A stretch of 53,902 nt of DNA, taken from assembly GCA_964432875.1 (NCBI GenBank), contig CAYSPJ010000021.1, forward strand, positions 1-53,902, in the 5' to 3' direction. Under the pieces are notes generated by a model, which was not told the origin of the DNA, ran no database searches, and was given only the letters and a program-made list of their open reading frames with translations. Origin of the DNA: JACJYE01 sp964432875. GTDB lineage: Bacteria; Bacteroidota; Bacteroidia; Chitinophagales; Saprospiraceae. Position numbers and translations under genes: made by a program. This document shows positions 43,063 through 51,978 of this stretch, piece after piece; position 1 is the first letter of the stretch, and each line of letters opens with the position of its first letter.

Positions 43063-43761
43063 TTGGAGCAACCGATAATTGACGTCATCATACCGGCTTA
43101 TAATGAAGAGGAGTCCATTGGGCTAGTGCTGGCAGACATTCCCAAGGGGCTGGTTCGTGAAGTGATCGTCTGCGATAACGGCAGCACCGATCAGACCGCA
43201 AAAGCCGCGCGCTTAGGAGGGGCCACCGTGGTGGAAGAAAAGCGCAAAGGTTATGGAGGTGCCTGCCTTAAAGCCATTGAATACCTGAAACAGCAGCCCG
43301 AAAGCCAATGGCCTGATATCGTCGTTTTCCTGGATGCGGATTATTCTGACCATCCTGAAGAAATGCCGCAGGTATTAGCCCCGATTATTGAAAGAGCCTG
43401 CGATTTATGCATCGGCTCCAGGGCGTTGGGCGCAAGCCAGCCCGGCGCGATGATGCCTCAGCAGATTTTTGGCAACTGGCTGGCAACTAACCTCATCCAA
43501 TTGATTTACAACTATCGCTTTACCGATTTGGGCCCTTTCCGGGCAATACGTTTTACCCAGTTGCTGGCGCTCGATATGCGGGATCAGGATTTTGGCTGGA
43601 CGGTAGAGATGCAAGTAAAGGCAGCGAAAAAAAAAATGTGCTGCGAAGAGGTGCCGGTGCGTTACCGCAAACGAGTTGGCGTGTCTAAGGTATCGGGTAC
43701 ATTGCGCGGCTCAGTACTTGCCGGGCATAAAATATTATGGACGATATTTAAATTGCTTTGA
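43063..43761 (+). CDS. GT2 glycosyltransferase, dolichol-phosphate-mannose-synthase-like
   Basis: The 232-residue GT2 enzyme resembles polyprenyl-phosphate sugar synthases (DPM1-like): DVIIPAYNEEESIGLVL, the nucleotide-sugar DNGSTDQT, DxD in FLDADYSDHP near residue 92, and a short C-terminus without membrane spans. It would make lipid-linked mannose or glucose for a GT-C enzyme downstream. No ATG is available, so the start is TTG 43063, just after the -7 box. An A10 run at 43627-43636 lies in the coding region (KAAKKKM). Confidence 0.82.
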   Translation: MEQPIIDVIIPAYNEEESIGLVLADIPKGLVREVIVCDNGSTDQTAKAARLGGATVVEEKRKGYGGACLKAIEYLKQQPESQWPDIVVFLDADYSDHPEEMPQVLAPIIERACDLCIGSRALGASQPGAMMPQQIFGNWLATNLIQLIYNYRFTDLGPFRAIRFTQLLALDMRDQDFGWTVEMQVKAAKKKMCCEEVPVRYRKRVGVSKVSGTLRGSVLAGHKILWTIFKLL

Positions 43762-43803
43762 AAAAAACTCAGAGCTTTAACAAATTATTAAAAAACTTTT
43801 GCA

Positions 43804-45417
43804 ATGACATCTGTGGTTGCCTATGTGGCTTTGGGAGTTTACACTCTGGCGCTATTTTACATTACGGTGTATTGTTTGATGCAGTTCAATCTTTTGTACC
43901 ACTACAAGAAGCTGAAGCGCAAAGAAGAGGGTGAGAGGCAAGAAGGACATGCTGTGCGTGATGAATACTTCTCACATGCCCGGGCTTCCTCTGCTGGGGT
44001 TTTAAATCAGAAGTGGCAAAATGCTGCTCCAGGGGGGGCTGATGTAGCCCTGATGGTTGAGGAAGAGGTGGCACAGGCTTACCCCTTTGTCACGGTCCAA
44101 CTGCCCATTTACAATGAAATGTACGTGGTAGAGCGCCTCATCGATTGCATCGCTGCTTTTGATTATCCGCGCGACCGCTTCGAGATACATATCCTGGATG
44201 ATTCAACTGATGAGACTTTTGAGATCACGCGCCAAAAGGTGGAGGAATACAAGGCCCGCGGTATTCAGATCGAACAGATACGCCGGGAAAAGCGTCAAGG
44301 CTATAAAGCGGGTGCTTTGCGTGATGCCATGCAGTACGCCAAAGGTGAATTTATTGCTATTTTTGATGCCGACTTCCTGCCGCGGCCGGATTTCCTGAAG
44401 AAGACCATCCCTCATTTTGAAGACAGTGCGGTAGGGGTAGTGCAGACCCGCTGGGAGCACATCAATGAGGATTACTCACTCATTACGCGCCTGCAGGCCT
44501 TACAGCTCAACGTCCACTTTACGGTAGAGCAGGTAGGGCGCATGGCGGGCAATTATATGTTGCAGTTCAACGGCACAGCTGGGGTTTGGCGCCGCAAAAC
44601 TATCGAGGATGCTGGGGGCTGGGAAGCCGACACGCTCACCGAAGATTTCGACCTCAGCATCCGCGCTCAATTGAAGGGCTGGAAAATCAAATATCTGGAA
44701 GCTATTGGTTCTCCCGCAGAGCTGCCCGCCGAGATGAGTAGCCTGAAGTCCCAACAGTTCCGTTGGATGAAGGGCGGAGCCGAAACGGCCAAGAAGATGC
44801 TACCCACGGTTTGGCGCTCCAACCTCACCCCTTGGCAGAAGCTACAAGCCACGGTGCACTTATTGTCCAGCACCATTTTTGTGTTCGTGCTTATTACCGG
44901 GCTTTTCAGCGTGCCGCTCTTGTTTTCGCTGGGTGAGCTCATCGAGATGGGCTTCAGCAAAAACTTCTTTGCCTACTTCCTGCTCGGCCTGTTATCCATT
45001 ATTGCCGTTTATTATGTGGCCAATGTACAGGCACCAGTGCATAAAGACGAGACTTTCCAAAAGTCTTTGTGGCGTTTCATCGGTTTGTTCCCTCTGTTCC
45101 TGGCACTTTCCATGGGGCTGGCTTTGCACAATACTATCGCAGTAATCGAGGGCTATCGGGGCAAGAAATCGCCTTTCGTGCGCACGCCTAAGTTCAATAT
45201 CAAAACTATCAACGATAGCTTTAGCAGCCGGAAGTACCTGAGTGGCGATATTTCCTGGACGACTATCTTTGAAGGCGTACTGGCGCTTTACTTCATCGGC
45301 GCGGTTATCGGGGCATTTTACTTGCAGAATACTACTTTTCTGGTCTTTCACCTGATGTTGGCCTTGGGTTACGGCGGGATATTTTGGTTTACGTTGCGGC
45401 ACTTGCGCTTGCGTTGA
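43804..45417 (+). CDS. Processive GT2 (CesA/CslA-like) glycan synthase
   Basis: The 537-residue membrane enzyme has one N-terminal TM (VALGVYTLALFYITVYCLM) and about four C-terminal TMs. The GT-A core carries the processive-synthase set D, D, D, QxxRW: LDDSTDET near residue 133, FDADFLP near 185, LTEDFDLSIRA near 281 and QQFRWMKGG near 319. It resembles bacterial cellulose-synthase-like/beta-mannan-type enzymes. It lies 42 nt after the DPM-like gene and is probably co-transcribed. The exact polymer (mannan, glucomannan or other) is not determined. Confidence 0.85.
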   Translation: MTSVVAYVALGVYTLALFYITVYCLMQFNLLYHYKKLKRKEEGERQEGHAVRDEYFSHARASSAGVLNQKWQNAAPGGADVALMVEEEVAQAYPFVTVQLPIYNEMYVVERLIDCIAAFDYPRDRFEIHILDDSTDETFEITRQKVEEYKARGIQIEQIRREKRQGYKAGALRDAMQYAKGEFIAIFDADFLPRPDFLKKTIPHFEDSAVGVVQTRWEHINEDYSLITRLQALQLNVHFTVEQVGRMAGNYMLQFNGTAGVWRRKTIEDAGGWEADTLTEDFDLSIRAQLKGWKIKYLEAIGSPAELPAEMSSLKSQQFRWMKGGAETAKKMLPTVWRSNLTPWQKLQATVHLLSSTIFVFVLITGLFSVPLLFSLGELIEMGFSKNFFAYFLLGLLSIIAVYYVANVQAPVHKDETFQKSLWRFIGLFPLFLALSMGLALHNTIAVIEGYRGKKSPFVRTPKFNIKTINDSFSSRKYLSGDISWTTIFEGVLALYFIGAVIGAFYLQNTTFLVFHLMLALGYGGIFWFTLRHLRLR

Positions 45418-45441
45418 TCAAGCTGGGGTTAGGAGCTTAGG

Positions 45442-45473
45442 GGCTGGCGGGGATGATTAGTACCCCGCCAGCC
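45442..45473 (+). promoter_or_regulatory. Intercistronic hairpin before GT-C gene
   Basis: A perfect 11-bp stem, GGCTGGCGGGG with CCCCGCCAGCC, surrounds a 10-nt loop that contains the first in-frame ATG (45453) of the GT-C gene. No T-tract follows, so processing, attenuation or mRNA stability are more likely roles than termination. Confidence 0.6.
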
Positions 45474-45488
45474 GACACACATTTCTCT

Positions 45489-46856
45489 ATGCGCTTAATG
45501 ACTCCTGCCTCCCCATTCCGATGCGTTGCATCCAAATGGAGGGAGCTTCCCATTTTATGTTTGGTTATTGCCGTGATGTTTGCCATGGCAGTTTTGGCAT
45601 TAGCGTACCTGCCGGGTCAAGCTGATTTTGGGTTGATTGCCGCTTTCTATATCCCCGCCTTTATTTTGTACCTGCTGATCTGGCAGTTTGCCGAGGGGCG
45701 TGGGTCCTTACAGTTTTTTATGGTGCTGGCCGTTTTGCTGCGCGTGTTGCTCCTGCTGGCCTTCCCACAGTTGTCTGACGACATCTATCGTTTCATTTGG
45801 GATGGGCGGCTCATCAACCAGGGTATCAACCCTTTTGCCCATCCTCCGGCTTATTACCTGCAAGAGGGGCAAAGCTTACCTGGCCTTAGCTCTGAACTAT
45901 TCGCTCAACTCAATTCGCCGGACTACTTCACCATCTACCCTCCTTTGGCGCAAGCTGTTTTCGCTGGTGCCTGCTGGCTATCCCCGCACAGTATCGCTGG
46001 CGCAGCCCTGGCGATGAAGCTGCCCTTACTGGCTTGCGAATTGGGTAGCCTCTGGCTTTTGCCACGTTTGCTGAAGCGTTTGGGGCTGCCAGATAAAAAT
46101 GCGCTCTTATACTCGCTCAACCCTTTGATCTTAATTGAGGTCATGGGCAACCTGCATTTCGAGGGCGCCATGATTTTTTTCTTCCTGCTAGGTTTTTGGC
46201 TACTGCTCAGTGGCCGTTGGGCGCTTTCGGCTGGGGGCATGGCGCTGAGTGTGGCGGCCAAGCTCTTGCCGCTCATGTTTTTGCCTTTTTTTATCCGCCG
46301 ACTGGGTTGGCGGCGCAGCTTGGGGTATTTTTTCTTGTTAGGGCTGGCCTTGCTGGTGTTTTTTGCCCCGCTGTTGGGCGGAGCATTTTTCGCAGGCTTC
46401 AGCAATAGCCTGGAGCTCTATTTCCGCAAATTCGAGTTCAATGCGAGCATCTACTATTTGCTGCGGTGGGTTGGATTGCAGTGGAAGGGGTATAATGCCA
46501 TCGCCCAAATCGGCCCTTATCTCGCCTTGCTCGTTTTTGGCGGGATCGTGCTTGCTGCCTGGCGGGACAAAGGCCTGACCTGGCAAAGCCTACCGCCCTG
46601 GCTACTGCTAGCGATATGCCTCTACTTGGCGCTGAGCCCTACGGTCCATCCCTGGTATGCCAGCCTGCCCATCGCTTTATCAGCCCTCACGCGTTTCCGC
46701 TTCCCGATTCTATGGTCAGGCCTTATCTGGCTCACCTATATTAACTATAGCTATCCTACTTATCAGGAAAACCATTGGATCGTGGCGCTGGAATATCTGG
46801 CGGTTTATTCGTTTGCGGCTTGGGAAGTCTTCAAGGAGAAAGCCGAGGTGTTTTGA
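45489..46856 (+). CDS. GT-C-type membrane glycosyltransferase (mannosyltransferase-like)
   Basis: The 455-residue protein has roughly 10-12 membrane spans and a GT-C-like acidic motif in the first outside loop (FPQLSDDIYRFIWDGRL, Asp-Asp near residue 95, then INQGINPFAHPP). GT-C enzymes use lipid-phosphate sugars, which fits a DPM-type donor made by the first gene of this run. ATG 45489 (or 45498) is preferred to 45453 because 45453 lies in the loop of a strong hairpin. The product, acceptor and sugar are inferred from context. Confidence 0.72.
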   Translation: MRLMTPASPFRCVASKWRELPILCLVIAVMFAMAVLALAYLPGQADFGLIAAFYIPAFILYLLIWQFAEGRGSLQFFMVLAVLLRVLLLLAFPQLSDDIYRFIWDGRLINQGINPFAHPPAYYLQEGQSLPGLSSELFAQLNSPDYFTIYPPLAQAVFAGACWLSPHSIAGAALAMKLPLLACELGSLWLLPRLLKRLGLPDKNALLYSLNPLILIEVMGNLHFEGAMIFFFLLGFWLLLSGRWALSAGGMALSVAAKLLPLMFLPFFIRRLGWRRSLGYFFLLGLALLVFFAPLLGGAFFAGFSNSLELYFRKFEFNASIYYLLRWVGLQWKGYNAIAQIGPYLALLVFGGIVLAAWRDKGLTWQSLPPWLLLAICLYLALSPTVHPWYASLPIALSALTRFRFPILWSGLIWLTYINYSYPTYQENHWIVALEYLAVYSFAAWEVFKEKAEVF

Positions 46857-46960
46857 TCGGCAAAATATTTCCCCGGCATTTTTATTTTGCAAATTAACTA
46901 AAAAAGCCAGAACTTGCCAGCGCATAATCTGGAAGTATTCACCGCGAGAAGCAGGCATTT

Positions 46961-48169
46961 GTGAAGAGGCATCAAATCTTCCCCTTGCAGGGGGCTATTC
47001 AGCACTACGATTGGGGGGGGTATGACTACTTGCCTGGGCTGCTAGGCATTGGCAATGAGCCCCGTGAACCCTATGCGGAGCTATGGCTGGGCACCCACCA
47101 CCGCGCGCCAGCCATGGCACGAAAAAATACCCATGCTATCCCGCTCTCCGATTTGCTGGAGCAGTATCCGGAATATCTTGGAGCGCATATCCTGGAGCGC
47201 TTTGATGGCCGGCTGCCCTATTTGTTAAAAGTGCTGGATGTACGGCAGATGCTCTCTATACAGGCACATCCCAATAAGGCGCAGGCAGAGGCTGGCTTCC
47301 ATCGGGAAAACGCCCAGGGCATACCATTGGAGGCTTCGTATCGCAATTTCAAAGATGACAACCACAAGCCAGAGGTCATGGTGGCTTTGACGGAGTTTTG
47401 GCTGCTGCATGGCTTCCGCCTGGAAAAAGACCTTGCTCGCCTTTTGAAAGAGGTGCCGGAATTCCAGCCCTTGCAGCCTTGGTTTGCCAACCATAGCATC
47501 TATGCCCTTTATCGGGCTATCATGGAATTGCCCCAGCCGGATGTAGATGGCCTCCTCGTGCCTATGGAGCGCCGCTTGCGGCCATTAGCTGCTGCGGGCC
47601 AGCTCGATAAAAGCCAGCCAGAGTATTGGGCAGCGCGCGCTTTTGAACAGCACCAATTGGAAGGCAGACATTACGATCGCGGCATTTTCTCCATCTTTTT
47701 TCTCAATTTGGTAAAAGTATTTCCCGGCCAGGGCATCTATCAAGGGGCAGGCTTGCCGCATGCCTATCTCGAAGGCGTCAACGTAGAGTTGATGGCCAAT
47801 TCGGATAACGTTTTCCGCGGCGGGCTGACTTCCAAGCATATCGACCTGCCAGTCTTACTGGAACACCTCGATTTTCAGCCCGTCGTGCCCCAATTACTAT
47901 CTGGCGAGCGCATCTCCAGCGCCGAATGGGCTTTCCGCACGCCCGCGCCAGATTTTCAGCTTAATAAAATAGTGCTTTCCGCTGGGGAATTTTACCAGGC
48001 TCAAGCCCCTCAGGGGCCGGAAACCCTCATCGTCATCGAAGGAGAAAGCTCGATCGTTGGAGGCCCGACTTTCCAGCGTGGCCAGTCCTTCTTCATTCCT
48101 GCCGGTGAGGCTTACGCCCTACGCGGTGAACAGGATAGCTTGATTTTCAAGGCGCTGGTGCCAGAGTAG
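46961..48169 (+). CDS. manA: Mannose-6-phosphate isomerase, class I
   Basis: The 402-residue zinc enzyme converts fructose-6-phosphate and mannose-6-phosphate. Family motifs are HYDWGG near residue 15, the zinc ligands in SIQAHPNKAQAE near 99 and NHKPEVM near 132, and the GAGLPHAYLEG loop near 265. The start is GTG 46961; no in-frame ATG lies nearby upstream. A G8 run (47013-47020) encodes the Trp-Gly-Gly of HYDWGG, so slippage here would break the gene. It completes a mannose supply route for the cassette before it. Confidence 0.92.
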   Translation: MKRHQIFPLQGAIQHYDWGGYDYLPGLLGIGNEPREPYAELWLGTHHRAPAMARKNTHAIPLSDLLEQYPEYLGAHILERFDGRLPYLLKVLDVRQMLSIQAHPNKAQAEAGFHRENAQGIPLEASYRNFKDDNHKPEVMVALTEFWLLHGFRLEKDLARLLKEVPEFQPLQPWFANHSIYALYRAIMELPQPDVDGLLVPMERRLRPLAAAGQLDKSQPEYWAARAFEQHQLEGRHYDRGIFSIFFLNLVKVFPGQGIYQGAGLPHAYLEGVNVELMANSDNVFRGGLTSKHIDLPVLLEHLDFQPVVPQLLSGERISSAEWAFRTPAPDFQLNKIVLSAGEFYQAQAPQGPETLIVIEGESSIVGGPTFQRGQSFFIPAGEAYALRGEQDSLIFKALVPE

Positions 48170-48257
48170 CCGCTTAGTAGGCTGCTGGTTAAGCCTGTAC
48201 CCGCAAATGGAGCGAGGCCCCATGGCGTGTAGCCCCCGTAAATGATCGGCAATCGCC

Positions 48258-49373
48258 TTATTGCCTGGTCTGTGCGGTAGACTCCACAAGGCTTTTCAGG
48301 GTCACATTATCCCGGCGGAGTTTTTTCCCGTCGCGGAAAAACTCCAGGCTGATGCGATCTCCGGGGCGGAATTGGGCCACCTGCTCTTGCAGCTCAGGCG
48401 TAGAGTTGGTGGGGATGCCATTGATGCTTAGGATGACGTCTCCCAAACGCAGGCCTGCTTCAGCGGCGCTACTCCCTCGGCTTACGTTGGTGATATAGAC
48501 CCCCGAGATGGCAGGCAACGATAGTTTATTGGCTATCTCAGATGTTACGTCAGAGATGCCCACGCCTAAGATGGCACGTTGCACTTTGCCAAATTCGCGT
48601 AGATCGTTGATTACTTTGCGCGCCAGGTTGGAAGGGATGGCAAAGGAATAGCCTTCAAAACCACCCGATTCACTGAGGATAGCTGCATTGATGCCGATTA
48701 ACTCCCCTCGCTCATTCACCAGCGCGCCTCCGCTGTTGCCAGGGTTTACGGCAGCATCAGTTTGGATGAAGGACTCCACGGCATAAGCTTCACGAAGGAT
48801 ATTGATACTCCGGGCTTTAGCGCTGATGATGCCGGCTGTTACGGTAGAAGAGAGGTTGAAGGGATTGCCTACGGCTAGCACCCATTGCCCTACTTCAACC
48901 TGCTCAGAGTTGCCATATTCCAGGAAACTCAGGCCAGCGGCATTAACTTTTAGCAATGCCAGGTCCGTAGCGGGGTCGGAGCCGATGAGTTTTGCTTCCT
49001 CCTTGCGCTTGTCGTGGAAGGTGACTTCAATTTTAGAGCCATCAGCAGTGACATGATGGTTGGTGATGATGTAGCCGTCGGGCGAGATGATGACCCCGGA
49101 GCCAGAAGACATGCGATAGCCGCTGGCGCTAAGGGTGTTGATATTGACTACTGCTGCCGTTACTTTTTTAGAAGTTGACACGAAATCTACGCTTGAACTG
49201 GCTGCCCATTGTCGTGGTTTTGCATTGATCGGGGCCTCCGCCACATTCACCAAGCGTGCCGGCAGCGCCGGTTCTACCGCAGCAGGCATGGGCTGATAAT
49301 AGTGCGTAAAAAGGAAGAAAGAAAAGATGCTGCTACTTACAGCAATGCTAATATTCAGCAAGATGCTCTTCAT
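48258..49373 (-). CDS. HtrA/DegQ-type serine protease
   Basis: The 371-residue protease has an N-terminal membrane segment (ISIAVSSSIFSFFLFTHYY), a trypsin-like domain with His in TNHHVTADG near residue 106, Asp in PATDLALLK near 138 and Ser in NPGNSGGALV near 212, and one C-terminal PDZ domain (about residues 265-355, GVYITNVSRGSSAAEAGLRL). It is a periplasmic quality-control protease anchored to the inner membrane, DegS-like in its single PDZ. No sigma-E genes are adjacent. Confidence 0.92.
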   Translation of the reverse strand: MKSILLNISIAVSSSIFSFFLFTHYYQPMPAAVEPALPARLVNVAEAPINAKPRQWAASSSVDFVSTSKKVTAAVVNINTLSASGYRMSSGSGVIISPDGYIITNHHVTADGSKIEVTFHDKRKEEAKLIGSDPATDLALLKVNAAGLSFLEYGNSEQVEVGQWVLAVGNPFNLSSTVTAGIISAKARSINILREAYAVESFIQTDAAVNPGNSGGALVNERGELIGINAAILSESGGFEGYSFAIPSNLARKVINDLREFGKVQRAILGVGISDVTSEIANKLSLPAISGVYITNVSRGSSAAEAGLRLGDVILSINGIPTNSTPELQEQVAQFRPGDRISLEFFRDGKKLRRDNVTLKSLVESTAQTRQ

Positions 49374-49467
49374 GGGTTTTGATTTTTAGCTTTGATGTTT
49401 TTTAGCTCTTAAAATAAAGTAAACGGTTTTCGGCCCATTAATGATTGAAGCCAGGGCATTTTTCGAT

Positions 49468-49495
49468 AAAAAAAGGCCGCCCGGAGAAGGCGGCC
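49468..49495 (-). terminator. Rho-independent terminator of glucosaminidase gene
   Basis: Read on the minus strand, stem GGCCGCC / GGCGGCC (loop of 7 nt) is followed by a run of seven T. It lies about 70 nt after the glucosaminidase stop and separates that transcript from the protease gene. Confidence 0.85.
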
Positions 49496-49563
49496 GTCTG
49501 ACAATCATGAGAAAACCACATTAGGAAAGATGCGGGACTTGGTGGGCAGCTCCGCATCTTGCT

Positions 49564-50361
49564 TTATAGTTGGTCCAATTTGTCGAGCTGATATTTTTTG
49601 ATCAAGGCAGTAAGTTGGGCGGCATAGTGGCTGTCCTGATAGTAGGCAGAACGCCCCAAAGCTTTAGCCCACTGCTCATAATTGTTGCCCAATTTGAAGA
49701 GCTCGGGCAGTTCTTGCTGTAGCAGGTGGCTGTGGGCTCTCCAGTTCTCCCAGGCGTTATTGAACTGGCGGCCAGCGGTCAGCGCGCCGAAATGATTGTT
49801 GCGGCGTGCAGCATCGGGGTGCTCGCCTGCATGGCTTTCCAGCAGCCCCTGTGCCATTTTGATGCTGGCCGGGATGCCGAACTTTTGCATTTCCGATTGA
49901 GCCACCTTCTCAAAACGCCGGATGTAGTCTCTGGCCAGGCCATCATCCAATTCCCTGGCTGATCCTTTGGCTGGCTGCTTGATAGCCACGGCTTGGGCGA
50001 GCCCCATTTGTTCTGCCTCTCCCGTATTGCTGGCAAAACCAGCTAAGGGCGCTTTCATATTGACCGAAAGCTGGATGTCTTTTTTGGTGAGGATAAAAAA
50101 GGCCAGCGCTGCCAGCGCTACTTTATACCAGGATATCTTCAAATTCAGGAATGCGCCCGCGGTCAGGTGGTGGAAGCGGTATTTCAGCGCTACCCATACT
50201 TTGTACAACCCTTTTGCTAGCTTCTGTAATAAGAAGCCCAGGGTGATGTCTTCCAACCTGATCGTACCCTTCCCGGAAATCTGGCCGCCCGGCCGGGAAG
50301 GCCTGCTTTGCTGCGCTTGCCTGCCAGGCATGGTAAAAGGTTCGTGTCTTTTATCTTTCAT
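49564..50361 (-). CDS. Membrane-anchored glucosaminidase-domain protein
   Basis: The 265-residue protein has a basic cytoplasmic N-terminus, one membrane span (YKVALAALAFFILT, near residue 80) and an extracytoplasmic glucosaminidase (LYZ2-like) domain from about residue 145: YIRRFEKVAQSEMQKFGIPA, IKMAQGLLESHAG (Glu near 174 as proton donor) and RNNHFGALT. It should cut between glycan sugars of peptidoglycan. It shares a spacer with the divergent XRE-S24 regulator, which may control it. Confidence 0.87.
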   Translation of the reverse strand: MKDKRHEPFTMPGRQAQQSRPSRPGGQISGKGTIRLEDITLGFLLQKLAKGLYKVWVALKYRFHHLTAGAFLNLKISWYKVALAALAFFILTKKDIQLSVNMKAPLAGFASNTGEAEQMGLAQAVAIKQPAKGSARELDDGLARDYIRRFEKVAQSEMQKFGIPASIKMAQGLLESHAGEHPDAARRNNHFGALTAGRQFNNAWENWRAHSHLLQQELPELFKLGNNYEQWAKALGRSAYYQDSHYAAQLTALIKKYQLDKLDQL

Positions 50362-50442
50362 GGCACTTGTTTTTTGAAAACCTTTTGTATCTTTATGGTG
50401 CAGGGGCGAATCTTATTGTTTTAACCTCGCCCGCCGATGCGA

Positions 50443-50473
50443 CAAAATTAAAACAAATAGTTTTCATTTGCAA
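50443..50473 (-). promoter_or_regulatory. Bacteroidota-type promoter for glucosaminidase
   Basis: On the minus strand TTG (50473 to 50471), a 20-nt spacer and TAATTTTG (50450 to 50443) match the consensus. It lies 82 nt before ATG 50361 and next to the start of the regulator gene. Confidence 0.6.
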
Positions 50474-50492
50474 CTTTTTATCAAAACAATTT

Positions 50493-51212
50493 ATGTCAAA
50501 AATGAGCAATTTTTCAGAAAGTATTGTAAATCAGAGATTCAGGAAGGTGTATCAAGAGCTGGAAAAGGAAAATCTCATCAAAGGTAAATCGGATATAGCT
50601 AAAAAGTTGGGGACTTACAACCACGTTGTCAATAGCATCCTCAAAGGGCAGCGCAACATCACGGTTGAGCAATTACATAAACTATTGGAGCACTATAATA
50701 TCGATGCCAATTATCTCTTTGGCATGTCGGATGAAATGTTTGCATCGGGGCATGGCGGCCTGCCATCGCGTTCTATGGCCGATCGGCAGCGCGGCCCGCG
50801 CGACAACATCATGCTCGTGCCCGAACGGGCCTTGGCGGGCTATGCGTTGGAATATCAAGACCGGGAATTCATGGATTCGCTGCAAAAATTTTCAGTGCCT
50901 GGCATGGAGGGTCAACTCCTGGCTTTCGAGATTAGCGGCGATAGTATGATGCCCACCATTACTAATGGTGATACGGTTATCTGCGAACCATTAGAACGTG
51001 GCACCCCTTTACGCGACAACCACGTTTACGTCATCGTAACCGATGTGGTGGTTGCTAAGCGCGTACAGCAAGTGCGCGAAGGGGCCGAAGTGGCTCGCCT
51101 CCGCCTTATCTCGGATAATAGCATTGTTTACAAGCCCTACGAAGTCGAATTGGAAGATATCCGGCAAGTACTAAAGGTGAAATGCCGTTTGACCGCCCAT
51201 GCGATCGCTTGA
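50493..51212 (+). CDS. XRE-family regulator with S24 (LexA/CI-like) peptidase domain
   Basis: The 239-residue protein has an N-terminal helix-turn-helix (SDIAKKLGTYNHVVNSILKG, residues about 30-50) and a C-terminal S24 domain. The S24 Ser is in FEISGDSMMPTI near residue 153 and the Lys in VVVAKRVQQV near 190, so the Ser-Lys dyad for RecA-type self-cleavage is present. The AG/CG cleavage site is not obvious; ALAGYAL near 122 is a candidate. It is divergent from the glucosaminidase gene. It may be a LexA-like or stress regulator; targets are unknown. Confidence 0.88.
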   Translation: MSKMSNFSESIVNQRFRKVYQELEKENLIKGKSDIAKKLGTYNHVVNSILKGQRNITVEQLHKLLEHYNIDANYLFGMSDEMFASGHGGLPSRSMADRQRGPRDNIMLVPERALAGYALEYQDREFMDSLQKFSVPGMEGQLLAFEISGDSMMPTITNGDTVICEPLERGTPLRDNHVYVIVTDVVVAKRVQQVREGAEVARLRLISDNSIVYKPYEVELEDIRQVLKVKCRLTAHAIA

Positions 51213-51978
51213 TCGCTTCTTATGTTTATGGTTTAATCTTTATTACAGGCGCTGAAAGCTCACCCGCAGAGCACGCTTTTATACCCTTTTGTTTTATTGA
51301 GCTCATTATTATTCGGCATCATGATATACTATCATTAGAAAGCAATTAGAATAATCTGATTTTTCTAATCCCTGCCTTTTTACCGTCGCTGTTTATAGGC
51401 AACTATTATTAGAAAACTATTAGAGTACCTGTACTAACGCAAACAGGGTATATTAGATGGGGAAAACTGGTATATATTTGTACCGTCAAGTTAATGATAA
51501 GACGACCCTACATAGGGATACTTACATAAGCTTCCATTGAGAAGCAGGCATTGAGAGGCAAAACAAGACGACCTGAGAAAAAAGATGGCCCTACTTTGGT
51601 TTTTGTGAAGTGCTCGTTTTTTTCTTATGACTGATGAAAGTTAACAAATCAATCCCATGAACAAAAAAATTACACCATTTCCTTTGCGTGATGCTTTCCT
51701 GCATCCGCGCTTTTTCTCGATATTTCTATCAATAATTCCCAAACAACGTTAAACGCGATGGCTTTGTGGCGGCTTCAGTATAAGCATCTGCTCACTCTGC
51801 ACGCCATTCCATCGCCTTAGCTCCTGCTATAGAGGCAGCTAGCATTTCGTGGTTTTGTTTAGCACTTGGCTTCTGGCCTGTGCACCCTCCCTGGCAAAGG
51901 CCGGGAAGTTCCTGACGACCTATTTTCAAATTTGGAATGACCTATTTTTTATAATCTTTTTAACAAATTGTGATCTTT
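51213..51978. other. Gene-free 766-nt leader region
   Basis: No convincing gene lies here. It contains a cluster of ATTAGAAA-like motifs at 51334-51425, a -7 box TATATTTG at 51473-51480, two AAGACGACC copies, and a 31-codon reading frame at 51657-51752 judged too short to call. It is AT-rich compared with the genes around it and probably holds the long leader of the giant surface protein. Confidence 0.7.
51473..51480 (+). promoter_or_regulatory. Possible -7 box for the HYR surface protein
   Basis: TATATTTG matches TAnnTTTG. If used, the giant protein mRNA would have a leader near 490 nt. The -33 region is not a clear TTTG. Confidence 0.4.

Noticed and set aside
51657..51752. 31-codon plus-strand reading frame
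   Set aside because: Too short, no homology recognised, lies in the long leader; could be a leader peptide but there is no support.
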